From Doryteuthis pealeii (Eukaryota; Mollusca; Cephalopoda; Myopsida; Loliginidae), in NCBI GenBank assembly GCA_023376005.1, contig CM042151.1:74255554-74319553 (forward strand): 64,000 nucleotides of DNA. The letters are read 5' to 3'. The position numbers and the translations under genes are program-made. Below the pieces are notes generated by a model. That model did not search any database and was not told where the DNA came from. It saw only the letters and a list, made by a program, of their open reading frames with translations. Below, in pieces: positions 44,400 through 55,699 of the stretch. Position 1 is the first letter of the stretch, and each line of letters opens with the position of its first letter.

Positions 44400-46540
44400 G
44401 ACCCATAAAATTTCATAGGGACTCATTCAAAGCAAATATGTGCATCCCAGGACTCACTAAATCAAAAAGCTATCAGCATCACTGCTCATAGAATCCAAGT
44501 AATTCACCCCCGGTCTCTCTCAACCCAGAAAACAATGGGGCAAACTATCAAATTCTGGAATGAGTTTCAAATCAAATCCCACCATTTTATTCTTGCTACA
44601 GAACACAAGATGGAACCTGGAGAGACAACGACTATCTGGAGAAGAACCTTGTCAGAAGAAAGAACAGAACTCTGACAGAAGAACATTAGAGACATGACAA
44701 TACAACAATACTAAGTGCTACAAATCAGGTTAAATTGGGGAATTTATTTTCTCAATCTTATGAGATCTAGATCCTATGAAAGAAAAAAACCTTACATTAA
44801 AAAAAGGCAAGAAGCAGATGACACCCCGCACAGACTATTATGGATGCTGACTACACAGATGATCTGGCACTTTTTGAAAATATGCCTACACAGGTTGAAT
44901 CCCTCATACATAGCTTGGAAAAGGCAGCACGGAACATGTAAAGTTTTTAAATGCCATCCTTGCCCAGTTGAAAAGGGCTTAAAGAAAGTCCTGTGTTATG
45001 AAATCCTTTGGTAAGTGTATAAGTCCTATCCTGCGTATTGGTAAAGGTCCAGTGATTTAATCCTATGTCCATCATCAAAGAATGCCAATGTAATTATGAC
45101 CAGTAGGGTTGATTAAGTATTGTATCAACCTCAGAGTACCGCCAGTGATTGGCCAAGAGATAGATCACATGATCTCGCCTAGTCTATAAGTAAGAGCGGG
45201 GATTTAGCACACACCTTATATAGTTATATAGTTATAGAGTTCATGTGTTTGAAAAAGAACAGAGGCATTTAAACACTTGACAGTAAGCCTCTGAAGCTGG
45301 TAAACCAATTCACATACCTAGGTAGTAATATCTCATCCACTTGCCCCCTATAACAAAAACCATTCGTGTGAAATGAACAAGATATGCTGGACACTTCTGG
45401 AGAAGCAAGAACAAATTCACAAATGACATTCTCCGGTGGAAATCAGCATAGGAGAACACCTGTGCAAGCTGCTCAGCAAAGAACTACATTAACAAAATCT
45501 GTGTGGATACTGGATGCTTTGCAGAGGACCTGCCCAAGGTAATAAATGATAGGGATAGTTGGCAAGAGATTGTCATTGATATTCATGTGCTAGCACAACA
45601 TGATGATGATGATGATGATTTTCATGATCATAGAAAAAACATTTTTTGTGTCATTTGGCAAATTTTATGACGTACGACTCTTCAGAATTTCTTGGATTTT
45701 TTTCATTTTCAAGAAACCTTAAAAAGTGAAAGTTTAAATTTGGGATCAACTTATAATCAACATATGGTGCCAAATGAGGCCTTAACTTAATTTCTTAACA
45801 TTCTATTTTGTCTCTGATATTTATTTAGCTACATGCATACAATCATGGTACAACATACCATCTTCTAGGTGTATAAAATTCACTATTAGTCTGCGAGAAG
45901 ATGGACCGGGAAAAAATTGTTACCAAGCTAAAGTTGGTATTTTTTGAAAGCTAAGACAATCCTCTTTAGAAATTTGAAAACTCCTCTTTTTGACCCCTGG
46001 GGAAAATCTTTTATGGGGGTGGGTATGTAAACCAGATTTAAAATGAGGAATGTGGTGTAAAAACAAGTCATATATCACCTTTTGTGTTGGTATTTAAAGT
46101 TTAAATTTGGCAATCAATTTGCAATCACCATCTGGTGCCAAATAGGGTCTTAACTTAGTGACCAAATTTCTTAACATTCTATTTTGTCTCTGATATTTAT
46201 TTAGCTACATGCAAACAATCATGGTACAACATGCCATCTTCCAAGTGTTTAAAATTCAATATTCATTGGTAGATAAGAAGGTGGAAAAAATTCCCAAGCT
46301 AAATATGGTATTTTTTGAAAGCTTAGGATATCCTATTATGAAAATTTCCTGCCTCTCTTGTGAAAACTTAGTGAAAAGATTTCTTAACAACATTCTATTT
46401 TGTCCCTGATATTCATTTAACTACATGCAAACAAGCATGGTACAACATACCATCTTCTATGTGTTTAAAATTCTCTATTAGATTTTTAAGAGAATAAAAA
46501 TAGTTCAATTGAATGAGAGAAAGGATTTTTTGCATCGATT
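44400..46540 (+). mobile_element. LINE-A copy 3, body and tandem 3' UTR
   Basis: Plus strand, head-to-head with ZNF4. At about 44845-44875 the RT box region reads D-Y-T-D-D-L-A-L-F-E-N (YTDD). The C-terminal body at 45350-45610 ends in (GATGAT)n at about 45600. The 3' UTR follows and its final part is repeated: the block TTCTATTTTGTCTCTGATAT occurs at about 45802 and 46171, with a third copy at about 46391. Many frameshifts; dead. Confidence 0.8.
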
Positions 46541-47050
46541 CAAAGAAAAACATTGTTTATAAAAAAAAAATATACAAAAATTACTTTTATAGAAAATAAG
46601 TACCAAAAATCGAAAAATAAAATGTAAAAAAATAATAAATAATTAATTTTTTAGAGATTTCTTTTTTACTCATTTCGATAATTATTTAATTGGCTATTAT
46701 TTTATAAAAGAAAAAATTATACATCGATGTTTTTTCTGCTTAAAAAGGGGAGGGGGTACATTTTCAATCGAGCTTTTTTTCAAAAAGTAGACTATTTGCG
46801 GAAAAAATAATGTTTGCATTAAGTAGATATTTATTTTTAGAATCTAAAAACCATTGAAAAAGAGGCTGAATGGCAGATCGCGTCGAAATTGACCAAAACA
46901 AATAGTTTTAAATCTTTAAAAAATAAACTGCATATGTAATGATATTTTTCTTTTTTTAATGATAGTCAGTATGTTACTACTTATCTATTTAGACAAAGTT
47001 TGAACTTAAATAATATATTTAATTATATTTAATTCGTTTTTAAAACTCTT
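46541..47050. other. AT-rich intergenic DNA
   Basis: 46600-46710 has a block (AATAAAATGTAAAAAAATAA, GAGATTTCTTTT, TTGGCTATTATTTTATAA) similar to 21430-21540. No gene. Confidence 0.45.
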
Positions 47051-48853
47051 AGCAGACGACGAAAACATATTCAATAACCGATTACTGGTTTTCAACGATT
47101 TTTAGAATATTCTTTTTTTTTTTATCTTGAAATGTTATCTTGAAAATTTTTTGTGCATTTGAAAGAAGAAACATTTTTTAAAATCCTGATGATCTTTTTT
47201 TTTTTAAATTTTCAGCTTAGGAAAAAAATGAAGATTATAAACGAAAAACAATGTTTTCTTTTTTGCACTGTTAAATCAATTTAAATATAACGTAGCCCCC
47301 CCAAAAGTTATGACTATCAGCTTTATAAAAAATTCTATGAAAAATCAATTTATGGTCAAATTTTCACGAAAATTTCCATAAATTTACTTTAGGATGAACT
47401 TGAAAAACGGTCGGAAAATTAGGGTGACCCAGAAAAAACAGAACCCACAGATTTTGTAATAAAACTGTTAATTTTAACTAGGGGGTTTAGGGTTGGGGTT
47501 TAGGGTTAGTTTAATGGGGAAATAAATAAATAATTTGGGTTCTGTTTTTTCTGGGTCACTCTGTAATATGTTTTAATTTTCCGACCGATTTGCATGTTTA
47601 GCCAAAATTTACTATTAAAATGAATAAAAACTTGAAAAACTTTAATATTAAAATTTACTATTAAAATCAATAAAAACTTGAAAAAACTGATATCAAAATT
47701 TCACAGTGAAATTGATTTTTAAAAAAAGTCTTCGGTTTTGGTTTTTAAAATCGAAAATGTCAATGAAATGAAAATTTGAATATTTTTTTCCAAGAGAAAA
47801 ACTGATAAAATAATCAATATATACTTACTTTTTATTCTAATTGGTAGAAAAAGTTGAAAAAGATTTTTTTTTTTAAACCCTTAAAAATAACAAACAATAG
47901 TTAATATACTGAGAAGCGTCTTGTCTCTTTGTATAAAAACAAATATGTCAGTTTTGCTCTCCCGTATATTCTAAGAATCGCACATTACTCGTCAACAATA
48001 AAAATTACAAATTCTTTTAAGAATATTAATATAGCATGTATCGGAAATTTTTTTAGTTCACCTGAATTCTAAAATTCATATATTTAAATATCCGTGAAAA
48101 ATTCGATTTTTCATGCAGAAAAAAAAAATTTAATTAATTTCACGCAGAAAAAAAAATATTTAAGCACACAAAAGATTGAAAATCTCTTAAAAATTAATTT
48201 TTTTGACAATTTAATAGAATATAGTACATACCAATTAAAAAAGAAAAAAAAAAAGTTTTCTAATAATAATATTATGACATTTCTTTGCAATTTTTATTTC
48301 CGATTTCATTAATTCTTCCTAAAAAAAAAAAAAAACAACTACTGCATTGTATTTTATACAATTTCTTTTATATAGTTATTCAGATTCTTATCTTTATAAA
48401 AAAAAAAAAAAAAGTAAAAGCGTTTTCTCATTTTTTTATCTCATAAAATAAAATAGTGTGGGGATAGACCTCGTAAAACAATATTTCCCCTAATATATTT
48501 TAAGAAAAAACTATTTCAGATATATTTACATCCAAAGGTAAACATTCATGGACATTTTCGTGAAAATTAGACTATTAATTCATTTTTCATAGAATTAAAA
48601 AAAAAAAACTCTTGTCGTAACCTTTTTTCAGCTACGTTAAATTTCAGTTGATTTAACAGTGCAAAATTGAAAACATTATTTTTCAATCATAATTTTCATT
48701 ATTTTCGTAAGCTGAAAATTTTTTTATATATCACCAGGAGTTTGTTTAGTGTTGTTTTTTTTTTGTTTTTTTTCGAATAAAAAAAAATTCAAGATAAGTT
48801 TCATTGTGTTAAATATGGGGGGGGGGGTTCACAGGGTAAATAGGTGGTACCTA
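47051..48853 (-). mobile_element. TAGG-family element D, 5'-truncated
   Basis: Reverse orientation, closest to element B. It ends in TAGGTGGTACCTA at 48853, preceded by a G-run and TTTCATTGTGTTAAATATGG. The opposite terminus (about the first 330 bp of B) is missing. It carries the foldback element at 47405-47610 at the same site as in B. Confidence 0.75.
47405..47610. mobile_element. Nested foldback element with telomere-like core, second copy
   Basis: Arms CGGTCGGAAAATTA and TTTTCCGACCG, inner arms GGGTGACCCAGAAAAAACAG and CTGTTTTTTCTGGGTCACTC. The core at 47479-47515 has GGGTTTAGGGTTGGGGTTTA, resembling TTAGGG repeats. The arms match better than in the 9501-9726 copy. Confidence 0.78.
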
Positions 48854-48959
48854 ATTTTAAGAAAGGTCATATAACCTAGTGATAGAAACGAAAATAAAAT
48901 ATCATTATCAATTGAATTATATTTTTTTTAAATAATTAAACCAGTTTTTAAAAGATTCC

Positions 48960-49290
48960 AAAAGAGAGAGTAAAGTGTTGTCAGAAATTTTAAAAATATT
49001 TGACCTTTTCGCCAGTAGAAAAGGTTTTCTTGTAAATTACGTATTTTTTATTTGTACAAGAGATATAATAACAGAACGTTATACTTACTTCTTTCTCTTT
49101 TCTTTCACTAGTTTTTCTTCCTTAAGACTATACAACCTTAGACAAAGGAGGGAAAATATAATATTTTGAATAAAACTAATATTTTCTGGTTGAATGAAAT
49201 TAAAAACGTGACGTTCGTTTACATTCAATACAAAAAGGGTTTTCTAAAAGTGAAAAGCAAGGGAGTTAATTCCGGTGTTTTTCTATTTTG
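48960..49290 (-). repeat. Repeat U copy 3 with exon-like core
   Basis: Inverted copy next to TAGG element D. The purine block is 39 nt (49089-49127 on the minus strand), flanked by TTGTATAG upstream and GTAAGTATAAC downstream, as in copies 1 and 2. Not an open frame in all phases. Confidence 0.55.
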
Positions 49291-49300
49291 ACAAAAATTC

Positions 49301-50706
49301 AGATTATTTAAGTCTTTAAAATTTTGAATAATAATGTTGTTTTGTTTGTTAGTTGGTTGGTTTTCTTTTATTAGGGGCGCAAATTTGAGGTTTTAAGGGA
49401 GATAACCGAGTATTCTAAGAAGCGAGAGCTTTTTTTTTTTTTTTTTTTTTAGATACAATATAACTATTCACATACGGAAGCACCATTATGTTCTTTAGTG
49501 ACATAATTCTATATCGCATGTTTTCACATCCGGGTATTTCAAAGTAAAAGATAAACATTGAATTCTTTAATTTATCACCGAAACATTTAATAATAAATTT
49601 TAAAAGTATTGCGTTAATTATGATAAAAATAAAGTTTAATAAATATTTATTTTTTTATTTTAAGAAAGAAGCGGTATGGATTTTTGAAGTGTTAAGAAAA
49701 AAATAAACGCGTAAAATATTTATTTCCTTTTTTACCCTGAACGGAAACTTTTAAATCATTTTGTTGATAATTTTAGTGTTACTTTTTCCAGAAATTATGA
49801 AGTTTCAAAATAGTCGATATTAGGAAGCACAAGAATTTTTTAAAAGTCAGCAAAAATAAACTAATAATCCGATTTTAATAAAATTTTCGGTATATCAAGT
49901 AAGTAGTAAGATCTTTTATTCATTTTTGACCAAATGACTTTAGCCCCCCTACAGAAAATAATTTACCAAAAATCAGGGAATTATCGGATTTTAATGAAAT
50001 TTTCAGTGTTTATTTATCATTATTTCAAAACTTTCTAATTTTTTTCAGGTAACTTAATTTTGACCCCCCTTATGTTGGGGGCGTAAAATTGTTTCAAGTT
50101 GGTCCTTACTTGATACTAATTACAGTATAAATAAAGAGTTAAAAGACCGAAGTTATGAATATAAACAAAAAAAGATGTTTTACGGTTGTTCTTCTGGGTC
50201 ATTCCATGTCAATTCACCGGGGTGTTACACCCACCGACACCGAATTACTTGAAATTCAATATTTCTGAAATTTGGTATGTAAGGCAAATAAGGACTGTAG
50301 AATCCAAATATCCAACTATTTTAACCCTATACCTCACAGAAAATTTTATTTTGCCCACCCAAATGCATGACTCCAAAATCAACAACTTTTCACCTATGTA
50401 GCTTACGGTCAGTCTATCGAAAATGGGTCCTCTTCAATTTTCATAATATTTTTTCCTTAACATCTACTATGTCTGCCTAAGTTCACCAAAGAATTTCGTG
50501 AGGGGGTCAAGTCTACTTTAGAAGATATGAACCTGCCAAGTTCAGAGTTTTTTTCCTATGTACATGCAGGATTTCAGTGAAAGATTATAATTAAAGACAA
50601 TCATCCTAATGCTCCATGAACTCTCAAATGTTGATATTGTGCTCAGTGACTTCTTAAACTATTCAATAATATTGTTTTTATCAATTAAAAAAAAAAAAAA
50701 ATTACA
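49301..50706. other. Intergenic, no supported gene
   Basis: Poly(T) at 49431-49450. The AAAAATCAGGGAATTATCGG motif followed by ATTTTAATGAAATTTTCAG is at 49970-50010. About 50190-50640 is a less AT-rich stretch starting TTCTGGGTCATTCCATGTCA that looks like a repeat, but has no relative in this window. Confidence 0.45.
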
Positions 50707-50740
50707 TACGAGGGTGAGTCAAAAAGTAATGCCGTTTTGT
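50707..50740 (+). mobile_element. Mariner-type transposon terminus
   Basis: TACGAGGGTGAGTCAAAAAG continuing into TAATGCCG fits a mariner terminal inverted repeat, next to a TA target. No matching right end or transposase is found within reach, so only one end remains. Confidence 0.6.
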
Positions 50741-51059
50741 TTAGTACAGGTATAATTACCGACACTGGAACATGTATCATGAATTAAAATGAAGTTGGTC
50801 TTCTGTGGATCACCTCCTTACTTTCCCACATTCACTGTTTTTTTGTTTTTTTTCAATAGCAATGTTCCACTTTCAAATGAGAGTATGTATCACTATTCTG
50901 TTAACTGTCCTTTGAACCACTTCTTCACTACAGATTTCACTTTGTTTATTTTTTTTGTTGTGTTTTTTGTTATCTTAAAAAAAAAATATTTTTTACTATT
51001 TTTCAATAAAAAAAAAGTGATAATAAAAATGAATATATAAGGAGTCTTTAAAATATTAC

Positions 51060-51670
51060 ATTTTAAACTACACTGTGCCATAAATTTTGTTGTGTGTATA
51101 GACCATCTTGGACAGATGATAAACTCTACCATTTGGTGTTATAGGGACATCAACAGTGCACAGAATATTTGTGAATGGCACAAAACATATCCTTAAAATT
51201 CTCTTCCCAGTAAAATGAACAAGATGGAAGAGCTGGGTGCACTAACTTAATCAGCAAGTCATTCTCTGTATCAATCCAAATTTTATTGTCACACCTGCAA
51301 CAAACATATCCTGTCGTAAGTTGTAGGAACTTTGTTCACCACGGGTGGTGCCATTGATATTTTTCTGGTGGTCTACCACTTCATCTGGGAAATTTAGACA
51401 ATGAAAATCCAAGTTTCTTCTTCTTGTGAAATCCTTGTGACTTCACAGCCTTTTCCAGTAGCTTTGCTTTTAATGGCCTGGGAGGCGGTGGCCGGTCTCA
51501 ACGTTTGACTAGCTTAAGAGCCCTTAAGTTATTAGGTAGTGGTAGTCGTCCACACCTCCTTGGGATTACGGATGACAAATTCTCCTTGGTTCTCTCAGAT
51601 ACTTTGGGATCATTTATTTGGTTCTTCTTATGAAACTTATTCATGGGCCTTGCAGCAGGTCACGTTTTGT
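51060..51670 (-). pseudogene. Remnant of an unidentified protein gene, frameshifted
   Basis: In broken minus-strand frames a protein-like stretch can be followed: PRRCGRLPLPNNLRALKLVK, RPLKAKLLEKAV, then at 51200-51313 GYVCCRCDNKIWIDTENDLL and IKLVHPALPSCSFYWEE, then MFCAIHKYS and a VYHLSKM-like end. The pattern (Y-V, I-W, HP-x-P-x2-SF-x-W) resembles a C-terminal domain of orphan proteins often linked to mobile elements in invertebrates; this is from memory and not certain. At least four stops or frameshifts. Confidence 0.45.
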
Positions 51671-51699
51671 CCTCCATACTTGAAATTGACGATTTAAAA

Positions 51700-51975
51700 A
51701 ATCTTTAAAATTCTTTAAAAATATAGGACAAGTTATACCGCATTTTTTTAACTTAAATATATAATTTTAATGTGTATTTATCCATTGAATTATTTACAGC
51801 AATTTAAAACCATATTTTGCTTCGATAAGTCAAAAACAAAAAAATATGACTTTTTTTCGAGCCTAAATTTTAATCATTAGTTTGGCATTGCAAAATCAAA
51901 GAGGATAATCTTTATCAATATTCTTGAAATTGAACACTTACTTAGTATATATCGTGCAGGTTGTATTTTTCTTCT
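51700..51975. repeat. Segment duplicated at 40236-40559
   Basis: Second copy of the block downstream of ZNF4 (TTTTTTTCGAGCCTAAATTT, GAACACTTACTTAGTATATA). It marks the outer part of the ZNF4/ZNF5 segmental duplication. Confidence 0.8.
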
Positions 51976-52759
51976 TCAACCTTTGGAAGCAAAACCACTA
52001 CCAATGAAAGTTGACGCAAGATCTTTTAAAAAGTATAAGCTAATTAAAAAAAAAAAAAAAAGCACTATGTCCTTAATACTAGTCTCAGAAGTATTTTGAT
52101 ATATAATATGTAATATTTAAATGATGGTTAACTGTCAGGCTCTTTAGTCAAACATTCAGTTTTGGAAAAAACGAACTTATGATATAGTATTAAAACATTA
52201 ACAAAATATTATTACATGCTGGCCGGACAGGCTTTGTTTTTTTTAAAATGATGTAAATAAGTATTCTATTTCTTGTACATAATAAAACATATCAAGTATT
52301 TAAAAAGGTATTTTTTAAGTTCAAAGTGATGTTTTTTATTTAAATTAATACTATATATGTGTATACATGCAGTATTGAAATGAAAATAATGCATAATCTT
52401 GTGATAAACTTTGATATCTGTACCTTTTATTCTCTAAATAATGGGTTATAGCAAGAGATACATTCAATTTGAGTACAGAATCGAGAAGAACATATAAATT
52501 TACATAAGAATTCCAAGTTTTATCAAAATTGCTCCAAAAATAAAGAAATGGTGAAGAAATGACTGAATTTCTCATTTTGAATTGGTCTGCGATTTGACAT
52601 ATTTTTCAAACAAAATCCTGTCACATTTTGTACCCCCAATTTTGGGGCTTTAAATTCTCATAACTTTTGAACCACGGGATATTTGCATAATTCAAACAGT
52701 TCAGAATTCCATTTACACAGCTCTATTTAACTAATATGTTTAAATAACAATAACCTCAA
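51976..52759. other. AT-rich intergenic DNA, no gene seen
   Basis: Short frames only. Nothing recognisable. Confidence 0.45.
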
Positions 52760-52920
52760 CAGTGTTTTTTTTTTTAAATCTTCATACAGTGGCCTCCAGA
52801 AATTTCCACTTCCTCTTGTGTTTAAATAACAATAACCTCAACTAAAAAAATCAACTGGGAATGCAACTTTTAATCAGAAATTCGGAATATTGTCAATTCC
52901 TGGGGTTTTAAAGTTGCTGT
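52760..52920 (-). mobile_element. Rearranged LINE-B N-terminal fragments
   Basis: Pieces of the same LINE-B segment as 40560-40907: CAGTGGCCTCCAGAAATTTC and GGAATATTGTCAATTCCTGG, separated by a short direct repeat (AAATAACAATAACCTCAAC at about 52743 and 52823). Confidence 0.7.
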
Positions 52921-52974
52921 GATACTACGCATTGCATCAAGTGCAGAATGCATTTGGAGGCATGCAAGTGTGTA

Positions 52975-53021
<47 letters not shown>
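52975..53021. repeat. (TG)n(TA)n microsatellite
   Basis: Compound dinucleotide repeat. Confidence 0.95.
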
Positions 53022-53022
<1 letters not shown>

Positions 53023-53914
53023 TGTAATAATTAGTTATGTGAATATATAGTATGTAAGATTATGGATACATATGTGTTTACACACGAGTGTCTGTGTGTT
53101 TGGATGGGAGATTGTGAATCATGTGTGTATACATGAGTGAATATGACTAAGGAACGAATAATTAAATAAAAAAGTAGTGATAGGAAGATATCCAACCGAG
53201 ACAAATGTCTCAAAAACCAAGAGACAAATGTTTATTTCGGCCTAATTATTCACAGTGTTAATTGATTATGTGGACATTTGTTTATCTGTTGTGCCAGTAT
53301 TATTATTGTTCTAGTATTTCAAACAAAAAAACATTTAGATATGATATTGAGTGTCCAGCAAGGTTAGTACGGAAGGAGATGGTGGGGGTGGAATTTTATA
53401 TATATATACAGATAGTCCCAGCTAAAGAAGGGTGAGTTGAGTTTTAGTTTGCAGTCGAGTTGAGTTTTAGTTTGCAGTTGAGTTGAGTTTGGAGTTTTAA
53501 GTTAGTTGCTGGGAACCAAAGATTTGAGTTTTGGGAGCAGAAAGACAACATTAGCAGAAGTCCTTAAAAGAACAAGAGGGGGCATTTTTCCCCCTCTCAT
53601 CTCGGCAAACATGGGAGAAGTTGAAATAGAAGCAGATGCGAATGACTGGACTGAATGAATGCAAGTTATATGCCTCTCAGACAATTTTGAATGTTCAACT
53701 GATTTGTTTGTTTGTTCCTCTCTTATTCGCTCTTTGATAATTGATTGTAAACCCCCTTGATGAGCCCTGAGGCAGTGTAACGTACAAAAGTGGAGGTCCT
53801 AAGTGAGGATCAAGTAAGCAGATGATCACAAGACGATCATGGCCAGTAAAAAATGCAAAAAATGCCCAGAAAGGTGCGTACAGGTGCCCTCGGCTCCCGG
53901 CATGGGTTTACATT
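53022..53914. other. Intergenic with a 23-bp triplicate repeat
   Basis: GAGTTGAGTTTTAGTTTGCA starts at 53434 and 53457, and a shorter copy at 53480 (period 23). The stretch to 53900 is less AT-rich and has no identified gene; it was inserted between the parts of the ZNF5 3' flank relative to ZNF4. Confidence 0.5.
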
Positions 53915-54167
53915 GCTGAAGTGAGCTACTTTTTTTTCAGACAGATTCTTGGGTAATTTCCAAGACTGGCATTTTTAATTTGCCCTTGTTGGCCTTCTAC
54001 ACTGCATCTATCCATTCTCCCTTGCAGTGTTTTTTTTCATCTTTGTATAGTGGCCTCCAGAAATTTTCCACTTCCTGTTGTGTTGGTGGAGATTGAACCT
54101 TAATTTCATCTCTAATGAGATTTCAGTAGACCATCCTGGGATTTCTATCGAAAAGCTTATTTATTCT
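53915..54167 (-). mobile_element. LINE-B N-terminal RT fragment abutting ZNF5
   Basis: Same LINE-B piece as 40560-40907, in the same position and orientation relative to the zinc-finger gene. AATAAA lies at 54165-54160, five bases after the ZNF5 stop. The RT frame is broken. Confidence 0.8.
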
Positions 54168-54169
54168 CA

Positions 54170-55699
54170 TTAGTGTGTGTTTGCTATGTGTCTTCTTAAA
54201 TTGAGAGATGATGAAAATGCTGATTCACAGATTTCACAAGGAAATGGCTTCTCTCCAGTGTGTGTTCGCATGTGCGATTTTAAAGCGGAACAGTCTGAAA
54301 ATGCTGATGCACAGACTTCACAAGAAAATGGTTTCTCACCAGTGTGTATTCGCATGTGTGTTTTTAAAGTGCCACTCCCTGAAAATGCTGATCCACAGAC
54401 TTCACAAGGAAAAGGTTTCTCTCCAGTGTGTGTTCGCATGTGGCATTTCAAAGAATAACTGCATGAAACTGCCAATCCGCAGACTTCACAAGAAAATGGT
54501 TTCTTACCAGTGTGTTTTTGCATATGTAATTTCAAACCGCTACGCTGTATAAATGCTGATCCGCAGATTTCACAAGAAAATGGCTTCTCTCCAGTGTGTG
54601 TTCGTACGTGATTTTTTAAGGTGGAACTCATAGCAAATGCAGTTCCACAGATTTCACATGAAAATGTTTTCTCTCCAGTGTGTGTTAGCATGTGTCTTCT
54701 TAAATTCTCAGGTGATGAAAATGCTGATCCGCAGACTTCACATAAAAATGGCTTCTCTCCAGAGTGTTTTTTCATATGTAATTTCAAATTGGAATTCTGT
54801 GTAAATGCTGCACCGCAGACTTCACAAGAAAATGGCTTCTCTCCAGTGTGTGTTCGCATGTGACGTTTTAAGTGGGAATTGCATGAAAATGCAGATCCAC
54901 AGACTTCACAAGAATATGGCTTCTCTCCAGTGTGTGTTTGCATGTGCGCTTTCCAACTAGGTCTCTGTGAAAATGCTGCTCCGCAGATTTCACAAGAATA
55001 TGGTTTCTCTCCAGTGTGAACCCGCATATGTATTCTCAAAAGGGTCCTCGTTAAAAATACTGATCCACAGACTCCACAACAAAATGGCTTCTTTCCATTA
55101 TGTGTGCACATGTGTGAGTTTAAACTGGAACGGTCTGAAAATGCTGATGCACAGACTTCACAAGAATATGGTTTCTCACCAGTGTGTGTTCGCATGTGTG
55201 ATTTCAAGTAGCCACTCTTTGAAAATGCTGATCCACAGATTTCACAAGAAAATGTTTTCTCTCCAGTGTGTGTTTGCATGTGTGATTTTAAACTACCACT
55301 CTGTGAAAATGCTGATCCACAGACATCACAAGAAAAAGGTTTTTCTCCAGTGTGTATTCGCATATGACATTTTAAGCGGGAACTGCATGGAAATGCTGAT
55401 TTACAGAATTCACAAGAATATGGTTTCTCTCCTGTGTGTTTTTGCAAATGTAATGTCAAACTGTTACTCTGTGTAAATGATGATCCGCAGATTACACAAA
55501 AAAATGGCTTCTCTCCAGTGTGTGTTTGCATGTGTGATTTTAAACTACCACTCTGTGAAAATGCTGATCCACAGACATCACAAGAAAAAGGTTTCTCCCC
55601 AGTGTGTGTTCGCATGTGAATTTTTAAGGTGGAACTCCTAGAAAATGCAGATCCACAGACCTCACAAGAAAATGGTTTATCCCCAGTGTGTGTTTCCAT
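54170..55699 (-). CDS. ZNF5: C2H2 zinc-finger protein, 18 fingers
   Basis: The longest array here: 509 residues with eighteen fingers, all with the C2H2 ligands. The start is the ATG at 55699 (METHTGDKPFSC), which is the HMxTH end of a broken finger. Upstream the same finger has two stops and a 1-base insertion, so no longer N-terminus is possible. Fingers 2 and 5 have the same helix (QSGSLKS). Finger 9 is unusual (SQRPSWKAH, W where L is normal), and finger 18 ends HIANTH (H-x4-H). Linkers are mostly TGEKP, with NGKKP, SGEKP and TGEKT variants. The TAA stop is followed at once by a LINE-B-derived AATAAA. Predicted nuclear DNA-binding protein; no effector domain, target unknown. Confidence 0.88.
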   Translation of the reverse strand: METHTGDKPFSCEVCGSAFSRSSTLKIHMRTHTGEKPFSCDVCGSAFSQSGSLKSHMQTHTGEKPFFCVICGSSFTQSNSLTLHLQKHTGEKPYSCEFCKSAFPCSSRLKCHMRIHTGEKPFSCDVCGSAFSQSGSLKSHMQTHTGEKTFSCEICGSAFSKSGYLKSHMRTHTGEKPYSCEVCASAFSDRSSLNSHMCTHNGKKPFCCGVCGSVFLTRTLLRIHMRVHTGEKPYSCEICGAAFSQRPSWKAHMQTHTGEKPYSCEVCGSAFSCNSHLKRHMRTHTGEKPFSCEVCGAAFTQNSNLKLHMKKHSGEKPFLCEVCGSAFSSPENLRRHMLTHTGEKTFSCEICGTAFAMSSTLKNHVRTHTGEKPFSCEICGSAFIQRSGLKLHMQKHTGKKPFSCEVCGLAVSCSYSLKCHMRTHTGEKPFPCEVCGSAFSGSGTLKTHMRIHTGEKPFSCEVCASAFSDCSALKSHMRTHTGEKPFPCEICESAFSSSLNLRRHIANTH

